A DNA stretch of 20,786 nt from Ascidiaceihabitans sp. GTDB lineage: Bacteria; Pseudomonadota; Alphaproteobacteria; Rhodobacterales; Rhodobacteraceae. This document shows, in pieces, positions 15,629 through 20,786 of this stretch (the first letter of the stretch is position 1; each line of letters opens with the position of its first letter). The stretch spans positions 1 to 20,786 of the forward strand of contig JALZUL010000159.1 of assembly GCA_023301665.1 (NCBI GenBank), given 5' to 3'. The notes under the pieces were generated by a model that was not told the origin of the DNA, made no database searches, and saw only the letters and a list, made by a program, of their open reading frames with translations. Made by a program: the position numbers and the translations under genes.

Positions 15629-16402
15629 TTAGAGTTTCGATTTCCATTTGCTGGATAGAGCACGTGCATTGGAGGTCAAAACAACCATATCGATCCCTAC
15701 GGCAACAAAGCGCGCACCTGCATCTAGTGCACTTTGGGTCATTTCATCAGACAGGCTCAAAATACCGGCCGCTTTTCCACTGGCTGCGATTTTTTCGATA
15801 GACCCCATAATGATCTTTTGCATTTCAGGATGCATCATATCGCTCATGTGCCCAAGATCAGCTGACAGATCTGCTGGGCCAATGAACACACCGTCAATTC
15901 CTTCGACTTCAAGAATGTCATCTAATGCGGCGAGGCCTGCGCGGTTCTCGACCTGAACAAGCAGGCAAATTTCAGCGTCTGCGGTTTTCCCGTAATCTGG
16001 AATTGTGCCAAAGCCGCCTGCGCGTGTGGTGGCGTAACCGACACCGCGAATTCCTTTGGGTGGATAGCGACAAGCGCGGACCAACTCACGCGCTTCTTCG
16101 ACGCTTTCAACCATTGGAACAAGGATGGTCTGTGCGCCTATGTCGAGAACCTGTTTGATAATCCAGGTCTCGCCGATCGGGACGCGTATGACAGCCGAAC
16201 TCACGCTTGAATCCAAAGCAATCAGTTGTTCGCGTAAAGAGCGAATATCATTCGGGGCGTGCTCTGAATCGATTAAGAGCCAGTCAAAGCCAGTGGCTCC
16301 CATTGCTTCGGTCGTGAATGTATTGGCGAGGCTCAGCCAGCACCCGATTACAGTTTTCCCGTCCGCAAGTGCTTTTTTGAAAGTATTCGTGGGTGGGGGC
16401 AT
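15629..16402 (-). CDS. HpcH/HpaI family class II aldolase
   Basis: 257 aa from the ATG at 16400-16402, chosen for its AGGAG site eight bases upstream; a 36-base longer frame lacks one. It follows E. coli HpcH/GarL closely: catalytic His48 in DSEHAPND, Arg73 in VIRVP, Gln150 and metal-binding Glu152 in LVQVENRAG, and Asp178 in GPADLS. These enzymes reversibly cleave 2-keto-3-deoxy or 4-hydroxy-2-oxo acids into pyruvate and an aldehyde, in the cytoplasm, with a divalent metal. The substrate could be 4-hydroxy-2-oxoheptanedioate, 2-keto-3-deoxyglucarate or another hydroxy-oxo acid; sequence alone does not decide. It probably shares a transcript with the MFS gene behind it. Confidence 0.92.
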   Translation of the reverse strand: MPPPTNTFKKALADGKTVIGCWLSLANTFTTEAMGATGFDWLLIDSEHAPNDIRSLREQLIALDSSVSSAVIRVPIGETWIIKQVLDIGAQTILVPMVESVEEARELVRACRYPPKGIRGVGYATTRAGGFGTIPDYGKTADAEICLLVQVENRAGLAALDDILEVEGIDGVFIGPADLSADLGHMSDMMHPEMQKIIMGSIEKIAASGKAAGILSLSDEMTQSALDAGARFVAVGIDMVVLTSNARALSSKWKSKL

Positions 16403-16439
16403 GGGCTGACTCCTGAGGAAGCTAAGGGCGTCAGCCACC

Positions 16440-16475
16440 CTAAGCCTAGGCCATCTGTTTTGACCATAGGCTTAG
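16440..16475. repeat. Nine-bp inverted repeat between winged-helix and aldolase genes
   Basis: CTAAGCCTA at 16440-16448 and TAGGCTTAG at 16467-16475 are perfect complements, with two more inner pairs after a bulge. The stop codon of the winged-helix gene lies in the right arm. No T-tract is present on either side, so this is a terminator-like or processing hairpin rather than a standard intrinsic terminator. Confidence 0.5.
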
Positions 16476-17176
16476 TTGACTTTGATAACGTCCTTACCAA
16501 CAGCCAGCATGTAACCGCGCCGCGCAATGTTCTTAACCAAAAGTTCGCTGACCATCTGATTGCCGAGCGTGTCGCGTAGGCGTTTAATACGCGTAGCACC
16601 TGCCGCCTCTTCACAATCTGCGGCTGGTCGGCCAGAAATCATGCCTTCGATCTCGGACCCAGAAAGGACGTCATCATCTAAGCGCGCTTCTGCAAGAATG
16701 GACATGGTTTCCATAGCAGCGTCTGTAAGCTTGAAGCCTAAGTCGTTTAGATAGACTGTGTTTTCCTCACGGCTAATAAGAAGCGAGTTCACTTCAATGC
16801 CGGCGCGTTCGATTTTGGCCATTCGGCGATTGAGCACGACCAGCATGACAAGAAATACAAGCGAAGTAATCAGTAAGGCCGTCGCAAAAATCAGTAGAAC
16901 AAAGATAATGCCACGGTAACTGGATAGGACGTCTGAGAAGGCCGTGCCTGATTGAGCTAGGATTTCCAGAAGTTTGATCTCGGATTGGGCTGTTAACCCA
17001 TCATTGGACATGAATATGGTTTCAACACGATGGTTGAATGCGTTGGCATCAGGAAGGTTGTAAAACAATAGAATGGCCGCAAGCATCAAAATGATGACAA
17101 TTGCGGTTAACCCAAATCCAACCAGTCGTGTACCAGTGATACGGACTTCAGAAGCGGAGGTAGTAGGATCCAGCAC
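16472..17176 (-). CDS. Two-TM membrane protein with C-terminal OmpR-type winged helix
   Basis: 234 aa from a GTG at 17174-17176 with AAAGGA six bases upstream; an ATG 24 bases earlier has no ribosome site. Membrane helices are at about 18-40 and 89-115; positive charges before the first and after the second (NRRMAKIER) place both ends in the cytoplasm, with a roughly 48-residue periplasmic loop. Residues about 140-228 follow the OmpR/PhoB effector pattern: TVYLNDLGFKLTDAAMETMSIL, SGSEIEGMISGR, TRIKRLRDTLG (the probable recognition helix) and VKNIARRGYML, matching the usual RGxGYxL ending. No receiver domain is present. I read it as a membrane-anchored one-component regulator like ToxR or CadC but with the DNA-binding domain at the C-terminus. 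Ligand and targets are unknown. Confidence 0.78.
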   Translation of the reverse strand: MLDPTTSASEVRITGTRLVGFGLTAIVIILMLAAILLFYNLPDANAFNHRVETIFMSNDGLTAQSEIKLLEILAQSGTAFSDVLSSYRGIIFVLLIFATALLITSLVFLVMLVVLNRRMAKIERAGIEVNSLLISREENTVYLNDLGFKLTDAAMETMSILAEARLDDDVLSGSEIEGMISGRPAADCEEAAGATRIKRLRDTLGNQMVSELLVKNIARRGYMLAVGKDVIKVN

Positions 17177-17438
17177 TCTGTTTCCTTTCTGCGAGACCAT
17201 CCGCTGGGAATGTAGAGAGTATAGAAAGCAGCGTCCAGCCTTGGGATGCGAGACGTGATGCTATCTCGGATCGTGCCGCCTGTTTTGAGCAGGCTCCGCG
17301 AACTTCGGCGACACCATAGTGCAGGCGTAACGGGTTGTCTTGTTTGGCTTTGTAATCGGCAAAGCAATTGTCAGCGAGCACGGGTGAAGTGGCAAGTAAG
17401 CTAACCGCTGTGCAAAGAGAGATGAGTACATGTTTCAT
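17148..17438 (-). CDS. Small secreted protein with two mature cysteines, unknown function
   Basis: 96 aa from the ATG at 17436-17438; the frame is open further upstream but this start gives a proper signal peptide (KHVLISLCTAVSLLATSPVLA, cleavage before DN). The mature part, about 74 aa, has Cys25 and Cys50, which could form a disulfide in the periplasm, and ends in YYLRF. I recognise no domain. Its 3' end overlaps the start of the winged-helix membrane protein gene by 29 bases, so the two are almost certainly co-transcribed and perhaps work together; a periplasmic partner of the regulator is one possibility. No clear ribosome site is visible. The start is the main uncertainty. Confidence 0.7.
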   Translation of the reverse strand: MKHVLISLCTAVSLLATSPVLADNCFADYKAKQDNPLRLHYGVAEVRGACSKQAARSEIASRLASQGWTLLSILSTFPADGLAERKQSAGSYYLRF

Positions 17439-17465
17439 GTGCGAGAGCATGCTCGTGAATGGTTT

Positions 17466-17525
17466 GATATTCAATAACAATGACTGTCGACGGTGCCGAT
17501 ATTCGATAACGCTGCGATGATATTG
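17466..17525. repeat. Phased direct repeats GATATTC(A/G)ATAAC in divergent promoter region
   Basis: GATATTCAATAAC at 17466-17478 and GATATTCGATAAC at 17498-17510 differ at one of 13 positions; a third partial copy, GATATTG, is at 17519-17525. Start-to-start distances are 32 and 21 bp, close to three and two turns of DNA, as expected for a protein binding one face. They lie in the 175-bp spacer between two divergent secreted-protein genes. Candidate binding site, possibly for the adjacent winged-helix protein (inference). Confidence 0.5.
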
Positions 17526-17613
17526 CCTGTCTGAGGGGGCATGGCCCAAGTTGGTTGCATCACCGCCGCAACTCACCAAGCGGCACTATGTTCCACACTG
17601 AAAGGAAATTCAG

Positions 17614-17907
17614 ATGCACCGTAAATTTATGGCAACAATCGCCGCCGTTTCTATCGCAATTACAGGTTTTTCTACCGCTCCGGCCCAAGCTGACCCAGAT
17701 GATGTTGGGCGCGCTTTGGCCGCTGTTTTGGGCATAGCGATCGTTGGTGCCGTGATCCATGACAAGAAAAAAGACAAAAAACATGTACGCCATGTGCAGC
17801 CGGCCCCACGCTACAAAGTAAAACCGCATCACCGTGTTCATAATCACCGCTACCACAAAGCTATGCGTATGCAGCGTCGTGCTCACACGCACCGTTATGG
17901 TTATTAA
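17614..17907 (+). CDS. Small secreted His-rich basic protein, unknown function
   Basis: 97 aa; the ATG has AAAGGA seven bases upstream. The signal peptide (residues 1-26, ending APAQA before DP) is followed by a short hydrophobic segment at about 33-48 (LAAVLGIAIVGAVI) and then a very basic tail, KKKDKK onward, with nine histidines between residues 57 and 93 and many Arg, Lys and Tyr. It is probably periplasmic or membrane-attached. The His-rich tail could bind metal, nucleic acid or anionic polymer; no known domain is visible. It is divergent from the small Cys protein and shares its repeat-bearing promoter region. A strong terminator follows, so it is likely a single-gene transcript. Confidence 0.8.
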   Translation: MHRKFMATIAAVSIAITGFSTAPAQADPDDVGRALAAVLGIAIVGAVIHDKKKDKKHVRHVQPAPRYKVKPHHRVHNHRYHKAMRMQRRAHTHRYGY

Positions 17908-17955
17908 TTAATTTAGTTGATCGAAATTTGGCTCGCACTTGAGGTCGAAGCCAAT

Positions 17956-17976
17956 GCAATGCTCCCTTGGCATTGC
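17956..17976 (+). other. Hairpin in 3' UTR ahead of the terminator
   Basis: GCAATGC at 17956-17962 pairs with GCATTGC at 17970-17976 around a seven-base loop. It stands seven bases before the terminator stem, so the transcript of the His-rich gene would end in two stacked hairpins. It may stabilise the 3' end or form part of a small RNA. Confidence 0.45.
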
Positions 17977-17982
17977 TAACTT

Positions 17983-18014
17983 GAGGAAGGTGTTCGGGCA
18001 CCTTCCTCTTTTTT
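17983..18014 (+). terminator. Intrinsic terminator after the His-rich protein gene
   Basis: A perfect ten-pair stem, GAGGAAGGTG with CACCTTCCTC, a TTCGGG loop, and a run of six T. It separates the His-rich gene from rnhB, which therefore needs its own promoter or read-through. Confidence 0.95.
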
Positions 18015-18058
18015 ATGGGGTCTGCCAAAAGGGGGCAGCTTCGCCGCCACTCTATTTT

Positions 18059-18078
18059 CAAATTCCGATTGGAATTTG
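18059..18078. promoter_or_regulatory. Perfect inverted repeat upstream of rnhB, candidate operator
   Basis: CAAATTCC and GGAATTTG flank GATT. The site ends 42 bases before the rnhB start and 16 bases before a TATATT hexamer (18095-18100) that could be a -10, so it would cover the -35 region. Two weaker hairpins (CTGCC/GGCAG at 18022-18038, and GGCAGC/GCCGCC at 18035-18049) lie between it and the terminator. Operator role is inferred; an RNA hairpin is the alternative. Confidence 0.45.
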
Positions 18079-18120
18079 GCCTTTGGCGAAAGTTTATATT
18101 GCAAAGTGAAAGGGGACTTT

Positions 18121-18735
18121 GTGCCGGACTTTAAGTTTGAGACTGATTTGGGGTGTCGTGTTGCAGGCGTTGATGAAGTGGGCCGTGGTCCGTTAGCCGG
18201 GCCAGTTACTGCAGCGGCTGTCATTCTCGATCCACATAATATTCCTGAAGGGCTTAACGATTCAAAAAAGCTGTCTGCAAAAAAGCGAGGCGTGTTGTAT
18301 GAACAGCTTTTGCAGTGTGCAGATGTATCGATTGCCCACGCCAGCGTCGCTGAAATCGATGAGATCAATATTTTGCGGGCCTCTCATCTTGCGATGGAGC
18401 GTGCAATTTCGGGTTTAGTCGAAGCCCCGGAGCATGTTTTGATTGATGGTAATATGATTCCACGAGGATTGCAGCTTCCCGCAACGAGCTTGATCAAAGG
18501 TGACACGCGATCTTTGTCGATTTCGGCGGCTTCAATTGTGGCTAAAATGTGTCGAGATCGTGTCCTAGTGGACTTAGCGCAACAGCACCCCGGCTATGGG
18601 TGGGAAACCAACATGGGATATGGATCAAAAAGACACATCGAAGGACTGCGAAATTTGGGGGTTACCCCACACCATAGACGTTCGTTTAAGCCGGTACACA
18701 ATATGTTGTATCAAGAAAAAATAGTAACCAATTGA
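18121..18735 (+). CDS. rnhB: Ribonuclease HII
   Basis: 204 aa, usual length. I place the start at the GTG at 18121, because an AAGGGG ribosome site ends five bases before it and the protein then begins just before the conserved core; a TTG frame opening at 18076 lies in the inverted repeat and is less likely. Catalytic acidic residues: Asp18 and Glu19 in AGVDEVGRG, Asp109 in VLIDGN, and Asp146 in KMCRDRVL, all present. It cuts RNA in RNA-DNA hybrids and removes misincorporated ribonucleotides from DNA. It is followed after 91 bases by ccrM in the same direction, and its TGA stop overlaps the first GANTC of the cluster in the junction. Confidence 0.95.
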   Translation: MPDFKFETDLGCRVAGVDEVGRGPLAGPVTAAAVILDPHNIPEGLNDSKKLSAKKRGVLYEQLLQCADVSIAHASVAEIDEINILRASHLAMERAISGLVEAPEHVLIDGNMIPRGLQLPATSLIKGDTRSLSISAASIVAKMCRDRVLVDLAQQHPGYGWETNMGYGSKRHIEGLRNLGVTPHHRRSFKPVHNMLYQEKIVTN

Positions 18736-18772
18736 TTCAAAAAAGAAATTGACCACGAATCGCCTTTGACTC
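18734..18772 (+). promoter_or_regulatory. Cluster of three GANTC methylation sites ahead of ccrM
   Basis: GATTC at 18734-18738, GAATC at 18757-18761 and GACTC at 18768-18772 are all targets of the methylase encoded 55 bases downstream. By my reading the whole window has roughly one GANTC per 600 bp and the ccrM gene has none. In Caulobacter, GANTC sites in the ccrM leader mediate methylation-dependent control. A TAACCA at 18725-18730 could be a CtrA half-site, but no full TTAA-N7-TTAA box is visible. Confidence 0.6.
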
Positions 18773-18826
18773 ACATTGAGGACAACCAACGAGCTCAATA
18801 ATGGGCCGGGACAGAGGCAGAAAATT

Positions 18827-19945
18827 ATGACCAAAGTTAAGAGTGCGGTGGCACCTGCGAAGACGGCTGCGCCGCTTCCATTGAACGAAATTATCGCTGG
18901 CGATTGCATCGATGTGATGAACAGTCTTCCAGCTGAGTCTGTGGATCTGATTTTTGCGGATCCGCCCTATAACTTGCAGCTTAAAGGTGACTTGCACCGC
19001 CCTGATAACTCCCGCGTTGATGCGGTCGATGATCACTGGGATCAATTCAGCAGTTTCCGCGCTTATGATGAATTCACGACTGCTTGGTTAAAAGCCGCAC
19101 GTCGCTTGCTTAAGCCCAACGGTGCGATCTGGGTTATTGGCAGCTACCACAATATTTTCCGCGTCGGGGCCTCCCTTCAAAATGAAGGTTTCTGGATTTT
19201 GAACGATGTGGTTTGGCGCAAGTCCAACCCGATGCCGAATTTCCGTGGCAAGCGTTTCACCAATGCTCACGAGACGATGATCTGGGCGGGTAAAGACGAG
19301 AACAGCAAATACACCTTTAACTACGACGCATTGAAAGCGTTGAACGAAGGTATTCAGATGCGCAGTGATTGGGTTCTCCCAATCTGTACAGGTCATGAAC
19401 GACTGAAAGATGACAATGGTGACAAGGCACACCCGACACAAAAGCCTGAGAGCTTACTGCACCGCATTTTGGTTGGCTCAACCAATCCTGGCGATGTGAT
19501 CCTAGACCCATTCTTTGGTACGGGTACCACCGGTGCCGTTGCTAAGATGCTTGGCCGTGATTTTATCGGTATCGAACGTGAAGAAGCTTATCGCAAAGTT
19601 GCTACGAAACGCATCTCTAATGCGCGTAAGTTTGACCGCGAAGCATTGCAAGTGAGCGCCTCTAAGCGCGCAGAACCTCGTGTACCGTTTGGCCAGTTGG
19701 TAGAGCGCGGCATGTTGCGCCCAGGCGAAGAGCTTTATTCAATGAATAAACGTCACAAAGCTAAGGTCCGTGCAGACGGAACCTTGATCGGTGACGATAT
19801 TAAGGGATCGATCCATCAAGTTGGCGCGCATCTTGAAGGTGCTCCTAGCTGCAATGGCTGGACATACTGGTGCTTTAAGAAAGATGGGAAAAAAGTTCCT
19901 ATTGATCTGCTGCGCCAGCAAGTCCGCGCCGAGATGCACGACTGA
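18827..19945 (+). CDS. ccrM: CcrM-type GANTC adenine-N6 DNA methyltransferase
   Basis: 372 aa from the ATG at 18827 (AGAGG upstream); a TTG-initiated extension to 18776 is unlikely. Beta-class order: the catalytic DPPY motif at 45-48 (ADPPYNLQLKGD) precedes the AdoMet motif DPFFGTGTTG at 227-236, with HPTQKP at 202-207. The C-terminal part, about 283-365, is the RAMA domain that CcrM needs for DNA recognition (GTLIGDDIKGSIHQVGAHLEG and GWTYWCFKKDGKKVPID). CcrM methylates the adenine of GANTC after replication and sets cell-cycle-dependent transcription in alphaproteobacteria, together with GcrA and CtrA. It is a solitary methylase: no restriction gene is nearby. A terminator follows 88 bases after the stop. 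Confidence 0.96.
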   Translation: MTKVKSAVAPAKTAAPLPLNEIIAGDCIDVMNSLPAESVDLIFADPPYNLQLKGDLHRPDNSRVDAVDDHWDQFSSFRAYDEFTTAWLKAARRLLKPNGAIWVIGSYHNIFRVGASLQNEGFWILNDVVWRKSNPMPNFRGKRFTNAHETMIWAGKDENSKYTFNYDALKALNEGIQMRSDWVLPICTGHERLKDDNGDKAHPTQKPESLLHRILVGSTNPGDVILDPFFGTGTTGAVAKMLGRDFIGIEREEAYRKVATKRISNARKFDREALQVSASKRAEPRVPFGQLVERGMLRPGEELYSMNKRHKAKVRADGTLIGDDIKGSIHQVGAHLEGAPSCNGWTYWCFKKDGKKVPIDLLRQQVRAEMHD

Positions 19946-20014
19946 TCGAACCCTACATTCACCAAGTTTTACGAACACCGCCGGTGCCTGCAGCCTTTAC
20001 CCAAGACTGTTTAA

Positions 20015-20058
20015 TATAGGCACTCACCTATACCCCGCCCTTGTGGCGGGGTTTTTTT
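20015..20058 (+). terminator. Intrinsic terminator after ccrM, with an abutting hairpin
   Basis: CCCCGCC at 20033-20039 pairs with GGCGGGG at 20045-20051, followed by seven T. Immediately before it TATAGG (20015-20020) pairs with CCTATA (20027-20032), so the two helices would stack end to end. It ends the rnhB-ccrM transcript. Confidence 0.92.
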
Positions 20059-20078
20059 GTTTTGAAATGCGCCTGTTT

Positions 20079-20786
20079 CTAACGAGGGAGTGGGTTGCTT
20101 GCCTTGTTGTAGGCTGTCCAATCCGTGATCTCAGGGTAATAGGTTTCACGCCATTTGCGCACACGGGGGTTCATGATGCGGCGAAATAGTGGTGGTATCA
20201 TCGCGGCCATTGTCATGATGGGATAACCAAATGGCAGCTGTGGGGCGTCGGCCTCGGTGTGGTTTTGCAATATGGGGAAGCGTCGGTCGGGCTTGTAGTG
20301 ATGATCCGAATGGCGTTGTAGGTTAATTAGCAACCAGTTGGAGGCTTTGTGGGCGGCATTCCAAGAATGACGGGGTTTTACGTGTTCGTATTTGCCTTCG
20401 CCCAGATGTTTGCGAGTTAACCCATAGTGTTCGATGTAATTGACGAGCTCTAGCTGCCAAATTGCGACACCCGCTTGTAAAAGAAACAACGCGAGGCCGC
20501 TCCAACCGCCAAGAATGAGAGCGAGTAGCAGGCATCCGACTTGGATGGCACCGTATTTCCAGAATGGGTTGCTATAATCAGAGGCGGGGCGGTCTTTTCG
20601 CGCTAGCATTCCCTTTTCGGCGTTGAAGGCTGAAATCAAAGACGCACGTAGAACGCGCGGGTAAAATCGATAGAAACTTTCGCCCATACGAGCAGTTACC
20701 GGATCACGTGGGGTTGCAACGTAGCGATGGTGCACTAACAAATGTTCAGAACGAAAATGAGAATAAAGCACCATACCCAAAAGGTA
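20079..20786 (-). CDS. alkB: AlkB-type alkane 1-monooxygenase, N-terminal part outside window
   Basis: The frame is open to the window edge, so only the C-terminal 235 codons are visible; full-length proteins have roughly 370-410 aa. Two of the diiron histidine boxes are here: EHLLVHHRYVATP (the EHxxxHH box) near the truncated end and LQRHSDHHYKP, plus the NYIEHYGL motif typical of AlkB. Hydrophobic helices lie between (AIQVGCLLLALILGGW and GLALFLLQAGVAIW). The enzyme hydroxylates the terminal carbon of medium-chain alkanes in the inner membrane, using rubredoxin for electrons. The first HExxH-type box must lie beyond the edge. The stop is 20 bases from the ccrM terminator, convergent with it. 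Substrate range is not readable from sequence. Confidence 0.93.
   Translation of the reverse strand, partial: YLLGMVLYSHFRSEHLLVHHRYVATPRDPVTARMGESFYRFYPRVLRASLISAFNAEKGMLARKDRPASDYSNPFWKYGAIQVGCLLLALILGGWSGLALFLLQAGVAIWQLELVNYIEHYGLTRKHLGEGKYEHVKPRHSWNAAHKASNWLLINLQRHSDHHYKPDRRFPILQNHTEADAPQLPFGYPIMTMAAMIPPLFRRIMNPRVRKWRETYYPEITDWTAYNKASNPLPR

Noticed and set aside
17908..17925. TTAATTAATTTAG as a CtrA box
   Set aside because: The full site needs two TTAA blocks seven bases apart; the spacing does not fit and the stretch lies just after a stop codon and upstream of a terminator.
18827..19945. ccrM as part of a restriction-modification system
   Set aside because: No endonuclease gene is near, and the RAMA domain and rnhB context mark it as the solitary cell-cycle methylase.

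Overview
The window looks like a chromosomal segment of an alphaproteobacterium of the order Rhodobacterales, most likely the Roseobacter group. The clues are a CcrM-type GANTC adenine methyltransferase with a C-terminal RAMA domain directly behind rnhB, a DUF2794 protein, a Si-specific transhydrogenase, and base composition near half GC by eye. I see no insertion sequence, phage gene, CRISPR array, tRNA or rRNA. The region is gene-dense; no stretch without a gene exceeds 300 bases.

Layout. 1-782: the 5' part of a leftward zapE/AFG1-type ATPase, cut by the window edge. 908-2149: a rightward MFS transporter whose stop overlaps that of a tightly packed leftward operon, fghA-sthA-yaiI-HAD phosphatase-ornithine cyclodeaminase-like (6413 down to 2146). 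6514-8290: a leftward AEC transporter divergent from a TetR regulator. 8442-8789: DUF2794. 8791-11401: a leftward group of an unknown 126-aa protein, an M17 aminopeptidase and a YkfC-like NlpC/P60 peptidase; the two peptidases overlap by four bases and suggest murein-peptide breakdown. 11533-13188: a secreted DUF4139 protein. 13278-16402 (leftward): asd, an MFS transporter and an HpcH/HpaI-type aldolase. A clear intrinsic terminator follows asd.

16472-18078 is the least familiar stretch. A two-helix membrane protein carries a C-terminal OmpR-type winged helix. Its gene overlaps one for a small secreted protein with two cysteines in the mature part. A small secreted His-rich basic protein is encoded divergently. 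The shared intergenic region holds three GATATT elements spaced 32 and 21 bp apart, close to three and two helical turns. I propose this as a candidate membrane-anchored one-component regulator with its own site and targets; this is inference.

18121-19945: rnhB then ccrM. The rnhB-ccrM junction holds three GANTC sites, the methylase's own target, within 39 bp, which suggests methylation feedback like that known in Caulobacter. A 20-bp inverted repeat lies just upstream of rnhB. The window ends in a truncated alkB-type alkane hydroxylase gene reading leftward.
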